From Lineus longissimus (taxonomy: Eukaryota > Nemertea > Pilidiophora > Heteronemertea > Lineidae), in contig NC_088315.1 in the NCBI RefSeq assembly GCF_910592395.1, positions 7,938,501-8,002,500 of the forward strand: a DNA stretch of 64,000 bases. The letters run 5' to 3'. The position numbers and the translations under genes are program-made. Below the pieces are notes generated by a model, which made no database searches, had not been told where the DNA came from, and was given only the letters and a program-made list of their open reading frames with translations. The stretch's first letter is position 1. Each line of letters begins with the position of its first letter. Below, piece after piece: positions 51,201 to 62,488 of the stretch.

Positions 51201-54200
51201 CAATCCCATCCAGGATCTAAAATAGACAAGGAACAAACATAGGTACTTGTCCCTGGGTCCCAAACTGTCCACAATCCTTTGAGAAGTGATATGAATCGCC
51301 ACCCAAAAAGTGCGCTGGCCATCGACCCTGAAGAAATGGCACCTGCCGTCTGCTTCCAAACACTTACCAGCATTTCTATGCTCTGTTGTTGCAAGACTGG
51401 TCGATGGAACGGGGCCTTGCCTGCACTTCCAACCAATACACTCCCCCCACCTCCACTTCCACTGCTACCAGCTAGACTGTTGCCTGAAATACACAAACGT
51501 TAAATGAAGAAGTCTTCATTGACGTGTTGAGCTATGAGCAGTGCTGACAATGAAATACTGTATTCTAAAACACTTTGGTCATACTATGTACCACTGTTTA
51601 CAGTGTATAATGCACTGTGTCTGGTTTTGGCAGCAGCGGTTCCGTTCGACAGCCATAACTACTTGGGTTGTTGCAAGATATGGATGCAAAAAAACACCGG
51701 AAGACAAATTCACAATACGAGGTTTAGTTTGAGGTGTATTAGAATATAAATTGATACCTCACTTCGCTAATAAAATATGCCACTGCAGGCTCTTGCACCA
51801 GAATATTTCACAAAGAACAGAGAGAATTATGCTAATACGGAAGGATTATTGCAACAGATTATGTACAACTAACTGTACAAGGCTTGATATTTTTCCTAAA
51901 TTGAAGCGTTCTATTGAAATATTTATATTCATCTTTCTCAATACTTTTTTGACAAACTGAAAAGTGCTCTTGCCAATCATCGCTATTTGTGGCTAACTAT
52001 CTTCAGTCTGACTGACCATGCAGATTGCCTAATGCAAGATAGTGTGCCAACATGCCATGCAAGGATGCAGAAGATGCAAATTCTTCTTCACAATATTGTC
52101 ATAACACTGGGCCTTACGCGCAGCCAACTGAGTTGTAGACTCAGTTGTAGACTCAGTTGTAGACTCTGTTGTAGACTCAGTTGTAGACTCAGTTGCCAGT
52201 CGTTGAAATTTCCCTTCTATAGCGTCATCTCTGCATGCTATAGCCCGCAGCACACTAGCCGCCAACTTTGGCGACAAGAAGCGTTCGGCTGACGCCTCTC
52301 GACGCCAAAGTTGGCGGCCAGTGAAACATGTTAGATATTTGGCGTTTAGTTGCGGCAAGTGGCGGCAAGTCGCGGTCGCCGACGCCGTTCGTAGCAGACT
52401 AGGGATTTTTCAGGTGTTCAGGACTCTTGCGGCAAAAAAGGCCTGTGAACGCCGAAGTTGGCGGCTAGTGTGCTACGGGCTCAAGAAAGAGCTCCTAACA
52501 ATTGTCAAAAAAACTCTTGGAATCACACCCTTTTTGGCACAAGCGGATTTGAAAACACAAATGAGGAGAGGAGGCCACAGGCAGACCATAAAACATGCGT
52601 ACCTGGAAATACTATTTTTACAACGGTCTTTACACTAAATGTCTTCATCCTACTTATAGCAGGCCACCAACTCTAGACTACTAGTTGCAGCAAGGCTAGG
52701 GGTTATTCTACAGTTTATCTACAAGGAAGGGTGTGATGTCATGTTGAACACTAAAACTAGGGTGAACAAGGAAGGGTGTGATGTCATGTTGAAAACTAAA
52801 ACTAGGGTGAACAATTCAAGCCTCTTTTTTGCAATTTTTGCGTAGATATTTGAAAAAAAAATTTGCACAATTTTTATTTGGGAGACTATATAAGATGGTT
52901 TTTCCAAACAAACAATACTTTTTTCTATTTTTATTTTCGCAATTCTAAGTTATCAGTGAAATCTGCTAAAAAATAGATCTAAAATCTGGAAAATGCATAT
53001 GCACTCATGGAATAACATCCAAGTTCAGAACCATGAAATGAGAAAAAAATCCTGTTAAAATAAACAAAATATGATTACTTGAGGTTGTTACTAATGCTGA
53101 GGCAGTTGAAAGCTACACATCTAAAAATTAAACCCTATTTAGTCCTTGATCTGTACATTTTGAATATACTGGTGAATAAAGTACTCGCTAGGTGAAGCTT
53201 TGATTCCAACAGCGGATGTGAGGGAAGGGGGGGTCAGTATTCATCGGATGGGGATTTGACGCTGAATAGCATTTAGCATGTGTCTCCAAATATGGGAAAT
53301 TGTGATGTGAGTGGGAGCTTTGATTATAAGTTTTGAGTTATAAGCAGCGTGGAGAAATCTGAAATTGGGACCAGCCACAGCCAACCTAATATACCTGGAG
53401 ACCAACTCAAAAAACTCAGTAATTTGGGGTGTGCGGGAACGGACAGATAGTTTTTATCTTGATCTGAAAGCAGAAAGAACTGAATTATGAATTGGGTAAA
53501 TAGAAATTTGGAATCTACAGGAGTCTAGATAGTAGGCCCAGGCTCGAGAGGAGAATATTATAGGAGATGTTGCACTGTAGCTATAATTGTACCACCCTAC
53601 CTTACATATAACAGGAAAACACAGAACAGAATGGTTCGTGAGTTAGTTTGGACGGTTGTGTAGTTGAAAAGTGTTTCGGAAATTTGTGCGCATTTTCACA
53701 AAATGTTTCCCCGAGTTCCATGCCTTCAGTGTAAAACAAAACATGCATGCCAACACTGCAACTGTCACATGTAAGCTGTTTTTACGGAAAGGACGAAGCT
53801 TTTTTCAGAGACGTTTCTGAAAAATATATCTGTTGGTGATAAGAGACATCGCTTTTTTTAGTAAAATGGCATCAAAAGCAGTGAACCAATTGCAGACTTC
53901 AACACAGTAAATGCCTTACTCAATTTCACCCAAAACAATATTTCGGGTTCAAACTCAAAATTTAGTCTGTATGGAAAGGGATTGAAATGAAATTACAAAG
54001 TGAGGGTTGGGTTGTAATGGCTGCTAGAAGCCCTTGGTGTGGCAATGCTGAGGTGTATTCTGGACTTGGAAAGCTGAAGTAAGACCGTTCGAACAAAATA
54101 AGCTATGTATTTGGAAAGCTGAAGTAAGATCGTTCAAACAAAATAAGCTATGTATTTGGAAAGCTGGAGGAAAAGCTTCGAACAAAATATGCTATGTATG

Positions 54201-57200
54201 CAGATCCACTGATGCAGCTACGGGATGGGAAGGTATGGTAATGCATTGTCCAGTTGGATGTGAACTGCAAGAAAACATTGAACATGCAGGATGAGAATCA
54301 CCGAGTGAATCAGTTTCTCCCCGCCACGCGGAGATTACTACAACCCATCAAATTCCACACTTTTTTTTTTCTTTTTTTTTTCACGATATTTTCTTTATTA
54401 TTGTGGCAGATTATGAAATTTCCATGTGCAATGTGTATAAGAACTTCTGCATACTGTCAATGAGAAAATCTTTGAGGGATTTAATTTTCAACTGCAGTTT
54501 TTACGAATAAACTTAATTAGCAAATAGAAATAGTAGAACATATTTTCTGATAAGAAAAACAAACGAAATTTGCCAAATATCAAAACTGAATTTTTTCAAA
54601 AACTTTCGAAAACTGCCAAAATTTGTCGCTTTGCAGTAGTATGGGGACACTGATTCACTGCAATGAGAATGCAGAACTGAAAAAGAATCTTATCTAACAG
54701 CACTGGGACGACGCTCATTCATTGTTAGTACCTGTTGCCGATGGGACAGGCGGGGACAGAAGCTCGGGAACTGATTCTGAAAGTAAACGTAAGAGTTGTA
54801 TTAGTAAACACAAGTGCTCAATGCAGAGTAATCGGGCATAAGTATGTGTATGAACCTCACAGAACCTTGATAACGTCAAACAGGAAAACAGTCGACTGGC
54901 AATCTAAATTATCTGCCGTTCAAAATCAATTCAACGGAAATTGATATTTCTTGTATGTTTGTTTAGTTTGGCTTTCGACAGAGAAATGCAGTGTACTGGT
55001 TTTCGCCTATTTGTTGTATGTTGGTGCAGATGCAATGAAAACTAGTCAAATTGCATACAGTTGGGCTTTCAATAAAGAAATGCAGTGTACTGATTTGTCT
55101 CCCTATGTTGGTGCAGATGCAATGAAAACTAGTCAAATTGCATACAGTTGGGCTTTCAATAAAGAAATGCAGTGTACTGATTTGTCTCTCTATGTTTGTG
55201 AAGATGCAATGAAAACTAGTCAAATTGCATACAGTTGGGCTTTCAATAAAGAAATGCAGTGTACTGATTTGTCTCTCTATGTTTGTGAAGATGCAATGAA
55301 AGCTAGTCAAATTGCATACAGTTGGGCTTTCAATAAAGAAATGCAGTGTACTGATTTGTCTCCCTATGTTTGTGAAGATGCAATGAAAACTAGTCAAATT
55401 GCATACAGTTGGGCTTTCAATAAAGAAATGCAGTGTACTGATTTGTCTCCCTATGTTTGTGAAGATGCAATGAAATAGCAGAAGATTAGGCAAAATTGCA
55501 AACAAAATGGACGTTTTGACATAAAAATGCAGTGTAGGGAGAGATGCATTTGTGTTGTGTAAACCCGATACATAGACTTGCAATATACTTGATGCTAACA
55601 ATATTCTTGACTTCATTAAGCACAACCAAACCATCATGCATCTAACACCAATTGAAAAGACATTCAAGTTAATTCAATGCCGCAAGATATCATTTTAGAG
55701 AATGTATCAGTCACAATCCCGAAGAGATTTTCGAATCTGCTCAAATATTGAACACATACAAAGATTTGGTCAAAATCAACACAAAAAGGGACCGATGTCC
55801 AGTTGGGAAGGTACACCAACAAACGAGGTGCAGAGTTTAGGATTAGATTAGGCTTTTGAAGGAAATTCTGGGGTAAGGGAGCACACACAAACCAAGTGGC
55901 ATTAAAGTCTTGAATTGTTCACACACAACCGGTCTTCTCAGTTTGAACTGTATTTCCAATGATTTACTAGCAACTTTGAAAAAACTTGTCAAAGAGGGGG
56001 AATATGGCCTATAAAGTGCAAAATGTGGTGTGGGGGGAGATGAAGCATGAGACGGATCTAAGGGGATTCTGAATTCAGACCTTATGCCGTAATGGGTAAC
56101 AACAGTCAAGGTACATCTAACAAGGTTAAATGCACACTAAGTTGCATTACGTTACAATACTCTATTTTTAAGTGTCATACCCACGCTTTATAGCAGAAAT
56201 TTGTCGTGAAAATTACTCTCACATTGAGCCACTGAGGAGATCTTTCACCATAAGAAGCCCTAAGATGTTCCTTTCAAAAGACACACAATAAACCGTTATA
56301 ATTTTTGTATTCATTTTCACGAACTTTATAACCAGGACTGAGGGATCAAAACATGAAAATAAAACCACGGCTTTATCATTAGCAAATCTACAGATTCGCA
56401 GAAATCAAGATACCGGAAATTGTCACAGGATGATGAACACTTTAACGGCCTACAAACGAGCAATTAAAATCACTGCTACTGCGAGACTGAGACTTCATCT
56501 TGGCATGCGATTTTAATCGCAGGTAGCAGAATTTAGATTGCTCATTTGAGGGGCGCTTTAGGGGCACAAAAATTTCCCAGTTTATAGAATCTTGGAGGTG
56601 CGTTTTGTCGACATGTCATCAAGACAACATTTGAATTTATGTAATTTCTAAGTGACAATCATTATAAATCTAATAAAGTATTTTAGACAATGTACTGATC
56701 ATCAAATTTCAAAGTTGCTGTTAAATGATTGGAAATACGGTGAGAGTTGTATAACCATACCAGATAAAGACAAGTAATTACCTTCAGTTGGCTGGTCGTA
56801 CACAGACATAGAACGATGTTGCCGGTATATATGATGTGAATCTGTGTACAGACAAATCTAAGAACTTAGAATGGGCAGATAGGTCTTCATCAAAGTTTTT
56901 TTACTAGCCGTTTCAACACGAGACAATATTAACATTGGCAGGCCATACACCCTTGAGACATTTACTAAGTCACAATTATGGAAGTTGTACGTGTCATCCT
57001 CATTTATGAGATGCCAAATAAGATGTCTTCCAACAAGTTTTGAAACGGCTTGTGAATTCTTTGATGAAGTCAAACTTAAAAGGTGCACAAGAGAGAAATG
57101 ATGAAAGATGCACATTCTGTACAGAATACTTCTACATGACCATAATAAAAAAACACAGAAAATATATTTATCGTTTTGACTTATGAAGACACAGGAATGG

Positions 57201-60200
57201 GAAATTTAGATAGACCTTTAAAACAAACAGGAATTAAAACGTAAGACAGAAATACATTCATCACCAAGCAAGAGGTAAGATTACAAAAACTATTTCATTC
57301 TTGTGAGGGTGGCTGATGTACGCTTAATCGAAAATGATCTGTGTATGTAACACTACTCAGTCACTAATCACACATTTTTAGATTAATAGGCTTAGTCACT
57401 ACTTTTCATCAACATGACAAAGCACACACAGAAATGCTTTCCACACAAATCTGTTCACCCCTCAGAAAGAAAATCTTTCAGTTCCGACCCCGATACTGAC
57501 CTTTTGGCGGGGTGCTTATGTCCGAGTCTGATGATCGGCGATACAGGATTGGAAAACCTGGCGACGTAGCGTTCTTACATGTCGGAGTGACTGGTGGTGG
57601 AGAACTCGGTACGCCATCTTCAGGAAGGGGATACGTGCTGAAAAAAAAAGAGATTTGAGGGTTTTCAAAAATCTATAATTAACTACGCCACGTCTGTTCC
57701 TTGCTGATTGAGGTAAAAAATTTAGAGCTGCCATATTCTGCAACTGCTGGGTTCTGAATTGAGCAATGTTGGGGGAACCATGCTTATACTACCATACTCA
57801 CTCTCTTATGGGGGAAGTACTCTGTGGAGATAAAGGATTTGGATGCCTTGACAGAACCACTGATGTTCCAATCGCTCGCACAACTATTCCTGATTCACCT
57901 TCCAAGTCGAAACACTGTCGATATCTGCCGGGAAAAAGATCTTAATTTCTCAAATGCAGTTGATGGGAGTGTTTTACTAAAAGACAAGGGTGAAATCATT
58001 TCGAAAGAAAAATCTGTTATCACACAGGCAATGCCAACATATTCGAAGTTCGTCTCGGATCAGACAAAGAGGCAGAGCTGGCTGTCTATGTTGTATTCTG
58101 GATAATGTTCCGAGTTCAGTCATGTCAGGCCTGATTGAGTCAGGTCTAACGTGGACACCTTCATGCATTCTAGTTTCACACACTCAGTTCTAGTCAAGTC
58201 CAGCCAACAGAAGCCCAGGACCTACCCAATCACAGCATTTCCACCCATCTCTAAGACCTTCAGCCCTATTTTCCTCTGCAGTTCACCTGGAAAAACATAG
58301 AAGAGAATTAAAGATAATAAATTAGATAGAGAGTTTCGAGGAATGGAATTTGTGATGTCATAAAGGTTAAACAGGTCCCCAAGCACAATTCCACCCACTT
58401 ACCAGAGAGTTGAGAGAATAGCCTCTGCCTGGCTTCATTGGAAGCCCTCGGTGTCCTTATTTTGTCGATCCACTGGTATTCTGGGTCATCATTCACAACG
58501 AGTTCCTCAACGAATCCCAGAATGGAGCAGATGCGATAACCACTTGGCACAGCTGCAGCTAAAGATGAAGTAAAAAATGAATCCCTTCCGTGCCAGATCA
58601 ATTTTCAATTTGCGCGGACTGGCTGGATTTTATGCATTCCCTCACCTCATGTCATTTCCATGGCAAAGAAAAATATTTCTCGTCAAGATCTGCAGTTTGT
58701 TGTTAATTCAATGATATCTCAACTTTACTGGGTATAAAGGAACAAACATTTGACCAAATACCTGCATAGTGGTACTGGTAGCCACTGCAATAAAGAGGTA
58801 AAGTTCCGATACATTGGGTACAGTGTAACCTGCCGTAGACCCATTTTCAATAAACTGCCACGCTTGAAAGTGTAGTGAAAAACGCCACTGATGCAAAAAG
58901 AACCAATAAGGAGAACAACTGGAATACCCATGGAGTTGAATTCTTCGAAGAGACTTACTGTTGAAGAACTGTACTCCACAAGATGACTGTCGGAACTTGT
59001 TGAAGTCTGTGAAGAGGTCGACCTTCACTGTCACATGTAGCTCTCCCCGAATGCCTGGTAAGAAAATATTAAAATTGAGTTGAGGGATGATTTTAACGCG
59101 ATGATACATCTAACTATACCAAAATGATGGCAAGTATCTCTGTCATTATTCTTACAAGTGTCAGACGGACAATGTTCTCCCAGTGTTAATCTGATTAAAG
59201 TGTTGTTGATGCTGATTCTTTAGAGTTGTTTTTTACGCCTACAGGCATAACTCTACACAAGTCCTCGCTAATTTAGAAAAAAATATGCAACTCCAAATAC
59301 CACAAGTACAACCTGAGATTCCAAGAATTTTTTTGCTTTAAAGGGTAACTCGTGTCAAATTTCACCAAATAATGTTTTAGCTGTTTTTGACAAATGACTA
59401 CATCACTTTCTTATAAATCGGTAAGGTTTTCGAATCGAAATGCACATTTTCTAGAAATTAATGGTTTAATCTCGCCCGGACGGCTCGCTTCGATGCAGTT
59501 TTCGTTGATGACGTCACAACATGAACATTTTCGCGGTCGCGGTGGTTTACATTCAGCGATTTTATAATAAATCTAATCAAAAATGGAAAATTTGAGCTTT
59601 ACATTTGTGATCAACAATTAAAAACGGACGTATTTCCGCAAAGTTGTAAATCACATCATAGTATCACTTTAAATACATACCATGCATGGTATCAAACAAA
59701 GGGAACCACCCACTGATACTGGAAGCAGTATCCCTGGCTAAAAGAGGATTCAAGTCGATATAGATTTTCCCGATGGCGTCGTGGGCGCTGTAAGTGTCAT
59801 GGTCCAGAACCCTGCAAAGAGCGATAGCTTTTGTGTTACAGAATCAAGCAGTTTTTCTTCTAGGTGAAAATAGAAGGGTGCAGCATCCTGCCTCTATTAA
59901 AGCGCTCCCTGCCTTTTTTTCACTAATGCATTTTTTATCAGTTTGGCATGCCCTTTTCCTTTGAACTATAGGAACAACTTGATTTACTCTTAAGGCCTTT
60001 CATTCAGATCTTTTTTTACAACTCTTACATAAGAGGCGATGCTGATGACAAATCTCTAAAAATTGGTACGTCACGTCAGTAGGACCCAAGGATACCTTAT
60101 CTGAAGTGGTTCATCCTGCAGATCCTCATCATCAACTTCAAACTTGAACCAATCAGAATTCCATTGCGGATTCAGCGAGCGTCTGTAGACATCTGTCTTA

Positions 60201-60676
60201 TACACTGTGTTGTCAAACTTAACCTGCACAAAAAAAGAGAGTTATTTCTGCACCAATTAGGCCCCTATTTTAACTGACAATATGTTTTTAGACTTTTGCC
60301 CATGAAATTTGACAAATAAAAAATTGTATTCCCAATTGCTTTACGTGTTTATATCATATTTTAAAATCCTGATGGCAAAAGTCCCAATTCACAAGTTATG
60401 ACTCCAGTAATTTGTCAACTGTTTGGGGTTAAGACAAATAGCACTTCTAAGTTGTTTGCAGAAATTATTTGCTGACCGACATCATGTGCATAATGTAACT
60501 GGAGTAAGTATGCCTGAATGATTACCAAATAAGGCTCCAACACCAAAATTGCAGATGATTGCTATATCCTGTCATTATCCACTTACCTCAGCAAAGGCAT
60601 CAGTCAGATCACTTGCCCTGTCCATAACAGGGAGATCCCTGCCTGCTATGATGCGCACTTTTAGTTTTCCCGGCAT
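36203..60676 (-). CDS. C2CD5: C2CD5 (CDP138), complete, 27 coding exons, 1043 aa
   Basis: Vertebrate C2CD5 is a C2-domain phosphoprotein needed for insulin-stimulated GLUT4 vesicle fusion at the plasma membrane. Exons in transcript order (starts-ends): 60676-60587, 60223-60096, 59811-59681, 59054-58959, 58558-58403, 58286-58226, 57924-57802, 57637-57501, 54776-54732, 51483-51368, 46192-45969, 45639-45460, 45016-44918, 44603-44456, 44214-44161, 43852-43778, 43668-43606, 43045-42947, 39663-39544, 39334-39215, 39031-38951, 38506-38417, 37987-37903, 37629-37487, 37229-37104, 36774-36628, 36397-36203. The total is 3132 nt with all phases consistent. The start is MPGKLKVRIIAGRDLPVMD. The C2 calcium ligands D19, D26, D76, D78 and D84 are present. 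A CxxC pair near residues 500-530 could bind metal. The region around RFIAEVMAIVRAHV...GGNALVSY and QCLVNVCGDAV is the conserved C-terminal domain. The 45-base exon at 54732 may be alternative. Confidence 0.95.
38755..38800 (+). repeat. tRNA-like SINE relic (A-box half)
   Basis: TGGCTTAGTGGTCAGAGCAC followed by TGGGCTCATAATC resembles the D-arm and anticodon arm of a tRNA-Met-like sequence, with CAT at the anticodon position. No matching B-box follows within the normal distance. A decayed SINE or tRNA fragment in a C2CD5 intron is likely. Confidence 0.4.
40434..42863 (+). CDS. Ankyrin-repeat protein nested antisense in C2CD5 intron (338 aa, 5 exons)
   Basis: Exons 40434-40538, 40815-40913, 41194-41292, 41680-41781 and 42252-42863 join in phase 0 throughout and end at a TGA (42861-42863). 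The first exon encodes MSDINLTLRSLSEKGDADGV and VNSTT. Exons 2 and 3 are exactly 33 codons and exon 4 is 34 codons, one ankyrin repeat each, with HGMTALHFASIQGH, NGQTPLELAAVKGH and SGMTALHLASKNSH. The last exon starts VRKPPVYYAGDEPTARLFEH, then becomes polar and basic, probably disordered, ending KMNVFDRLMGGKK. Ankyrin repeats bind other proteins; the partner is unknown. I cannot assign a vertebrate orthologue. The whole gene fits inside the C2CD5 intron 39664-42946 on the opposite strand, ending 84 bases before a C2CD5 exon. Confidence 0.85.
41070..41146 (-). repeat. tRNA-derived SINE-like sequence
   Basis: On the minus strand the sequence reads GGCCAGTGGTACAGTGG (A-box-like), then an anticodon-arm-like segment around CTTGTGATCGGAAGG, then TCGTGGGTTCGGGGC (B-box-like). 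Spacing fits a pol III promoter. It lies between ankyrin exons 2 and 3. No intact acceptor stem is seen, so it is a SINE or decayed tRNA copy. Confidence 0.5.
48073..48190. repeat. 34-bp perfect palindrome arms around the shared 55-bp segment
   Basis: GGGTGATATGAATAAAGACT... at 48073-48106 is perfectly mirrored at 48157-48190. The left arm's inner part and the 50-base loop overlap the 55-bp segment that also occurs at 35233-35287. The structure suggests an inverted duplication that captured sequence from elsewhere. Confidence 0.8.
48679..48726. repeat. Small palindrome
   Basis: AAGAGTTAATAAAGACTA is mirrored (one mismatch) by TAGTCTTTATTAATTCTT with an 11-12-base loop. The AATAAAGACTAG / CTAGTCTTTATT core also occurs in the palindrome at 48.1 kb, so the two may be related. 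Confidence 0.55.
48898..48950. repeat. 13-bp hairpin
   Basis: CAGGGGCACAGCC pairs with GGCTGTGTCCCTG (one mismatch) across a loop of about 24 bases, inside a C2CD5 intron. No gene is assigned. Confidence 0.5.
49372..49805. repeat. 31-bp minisatellite, about 14 units
   Basis: The unit reads TAGTCTTCTTTATTCTTGCTACCAGCAAGGA. The central units are identical; the outer ones diverge (CATGCTACCATCAGGAATCG, TTGCTACCACAAATAA). Each unit contains CTTGCT-ACC-AGCAAG, a small palindrome. It lies in a C2CD5 intron. Confidence 0.9.
52128..52198. repeat. 12-bp tandem repeat, about six units
   Basis: The unit ACTCAGTTGTAG is repeated about six times, with one C-to-T change giving ACTCTGTTGTAG. It is in a C2CD5 intron. 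Confidence 0.85.
52242..52481. mobile_element. 240-bp MITE with ~32-bp TIRs and an internal third end
   Basis: AGCCCGCAGCACACTAGCCG starts the left arm at 52242, which continues through CCAACTTTGGCG. The right arm, ending GTGTGCTACGGGCT at 52481, is its complement with two mismatches. A further inverted copy of the CCAACTTTGGCG core sits at about 52303-52320. The DNA is GC-rich compared with flanks. No target duplication was seen. Confidence 0.6.
52721..52812. repeat. 45-bp direct duplication
   Basis: ACAAGGAAGGGTGTGATGTC and the following 25 bases occur twice in a row with one difference (GAACAC versus GAAAAC). Confidence 0.9.
54066..54200. repeat. 45-bp tandem repeat, three units
   Basis: The units start TTGGAAAGCTG at 54066, 54111 and 54156 and contain GTTCGAACAAAATAAGCTAT. 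The third unit is the most diverged. Confidence 0.85.
55020..55478. repeat. 87-bp minisatellite, five units
   Basis: Each unit contains GATGCAATGAAAACTAGTCA and AAGAAATGCAGTGTACTGAT. The period is 87 bases, a multiple of three, so a 175-codon frame on the plus strand and a 234-codon frame on the minus strand both stay open. The array is inside a C2CD5 intron and I do not consider either frame a gene. Confidence 0.9.
58403..60676 (-). other. C2CD5: C2 domain and Akt-site segment of C2CD5 (first five exons)
   Basis: The first four exons (60676 to 58959) encode the calcium- and lipid-binding C2 domain, about residues 1-140. The fifth exon carries GFVEELVVNDDPEYQWIDK and then RQRLFS, an R-x-R-x-x-S motif whose serine falls at residue 197. 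In human C2CD5, serine 197 is the reported Akt2 phosphorylation site. Both spacing and sequence are kept here. Confidence 0.8.
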
Positions 60677-62488
60677 TCTGAATCTAGAAAAAATTGGACA
60701 ATTTATCAAACTTGCCAAAGAGGTGTATAGTCACCGTGGCCATAGCCATGATGGAAGAAACAGCAAACAAATATGAACTATCCAGTATGTTACACCAGGC
60801 AAATTCAGAGCCACCCCACACAGGTGACAGCCCTGCACGACACATCACAAGTCTTGGCCAGCGACATGCACATTGACACACAGATTGTTTGTTTTGCAAA
60901 TGCAAGATGTTAACCAGTGACGCAGAGTGAGTGTAACGACAATGATTATCCTACTGCCATATTGCGTGCCGAGTTCGGTAGATTTTGCAATTCGCTTGAT
61001 GCTCAAGTTGAGGGGCTTGATCACATTCAATTCAACACTAGTTCCTATCGAAGTTAACCTTGTAACGTCGCCCAAGAATATTATTTGTGTCATTAGATTG
61101 ACATTGCCCCAGGTGCAGCGGAGTTTGAAGCATATGCGACGATGTCGCAATACTCGGCCGGTACCCTTGCAGGGTGAAATGCATGCATAACCATGTGACA
61201 CTGGACTACACTGGAGGACTGAGCAGAAGCATGTAGGCCTAGGCCTAGGCCTATTGACTTATTGTCATTGATGTAAGTGATGGGAAGGAATAAGGATGCC
61301 AACTTCCAAGATAATTACGCCTGAATAGGGAAATAACAAAAAGTGACAGGCTTCAACCTGCATTTATTTACACTGTTAGGTAAACATACATTAGTTGCTT
61401 TCCCTAAATCTGATGGAAAACTCCTGCCTTTGGTGACAAGACGACTTTTTTTCCTCAAAATTAATTATTTTGCAAAAAGGCAACCATTTTGAAATCGGAT
61501 GTTAGTCAACAGATCATTTCTATAATAATCTATTTATCTCTACCTTGATATTTTTGGAATAAATATAATCAAGTTAGATATGAATTATTTTATAAAGTAT
61601 ATTTCAAAGACTTTAATTGATGATCTTATGAAAAAATGAATAATTTGGCAGAAAATATCTGGTCTGCACTTTCTGATCAAACATGGCAGCGCCCTTCAAA
61701 GCTAACTTCCGGTTGAAAACATTTCAATTTCTGGTTATTTCCTCGAGTTATTTCGTAAATATTTCACTAATTCTTGTATAAATGCAATCGAAGTTATATT
61801 TTTGCGTTAGTTATTGACACAAAGCATGCTGTGCTCTTCTTGTTAGGCTGATAGTGAAAGAAGTACACACTAGTTTTGACTTAAATGGGGGCAAAGCCAA
61901 AGGCCCAAAATGAAATCTGGGTCAAGAAAGTATCATGATGATGTCACTATTGTCAGATGTACCAACTCAACAATGCTGAAAGAATAAAAGAAAGCTTCAT
62001 TGTTATTTGCCCAGGCAGATCTTCTCAAATAGGAAGTTTAGTAGGCCTTTTTGAAGAACGCCAAAACAAGTCAAATGCGCACACTGACTCAGAACATGTC
62101 AGAAGGCCTAAGCAAACTTTGGACAATGCCTAGAGATGCAGCAATCCTTTGTTCAAGGTGAAATGCATGACTGGTCGGGTCGGCGCCAAAACAGACTTCT
62201 ACGAATTTGTCTATTTAATAAGTTCATGAAGTCACGTTCGCGTTGTACATTGAATGACGTTGCATAGGCCTAACCCTGTCGAGTGTCATGGACTGTTATG
62301 AGTTCCAATGTACATCAACTTATTATGCTGGTAGTGGCATTGATCGCATCATGTTGTTACTGTTGGTGGGTATATAAACAAACCTGACATTCAACTTCTC
62401 ATTAAAAATATTTTTCTAATGAAGCACTTGTCGGAATGTCCTTTTACTTTTTTAATTACAGGATTAAAACCTATTGAGAGATTCAAAC
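60677..62488. promoter_or_regulatory. Head-to-head intergenic region, C2CD5 / aftiphilin-like gene
   Basis: The C2CD5 start codon (60676, minus) and the aftiphilin-like start codon (62489, plus) are 1.8 kb apart and divergent. Promoters and 5' untranslated exons of both must lie here. A splice acceptor, TTTTTAATTACAG, ends at 62461, so the plus gene has an upstream non-coding exon. No TATA box or specific sites can be named. Confidence 0.5.

Larger units (their letters stand above)
46193..51367. other. Large C2CD5 intron (5.2 kb)
   Basis: This intron separates the exon ending ...SIEML (51368) from the one beginning EYPFFTIKCFPPGFL (46192). It holds the palindromes near 48.1 and 48.7 kb, a small hairpin at 48.9 kb and the 31-bp minisatellite at 49.4-49.8 kb. 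I see no additional exon or nested gene. Confidence 0.6.
51369..54731. other. C2CD5 introns with the 52-kb MITE and short repeats
   Basis: Between the C2CD5 exons at 51368-51483 and 54732-54776, the sequence holds a 12-bp tandem repeat, a TIR element with three related ends, a 45-bp duplication and a 45-bp triplication, listed separately. No additional exon was identified. Confidence 0.5.

Noticed and set aside
54951-55667. 175- and 234-codon frames on opposite strands
   Set aside because: Both are produced by the 87-bp minisatellite, whose period is a multiple of three; being open on both strands argues against coding.
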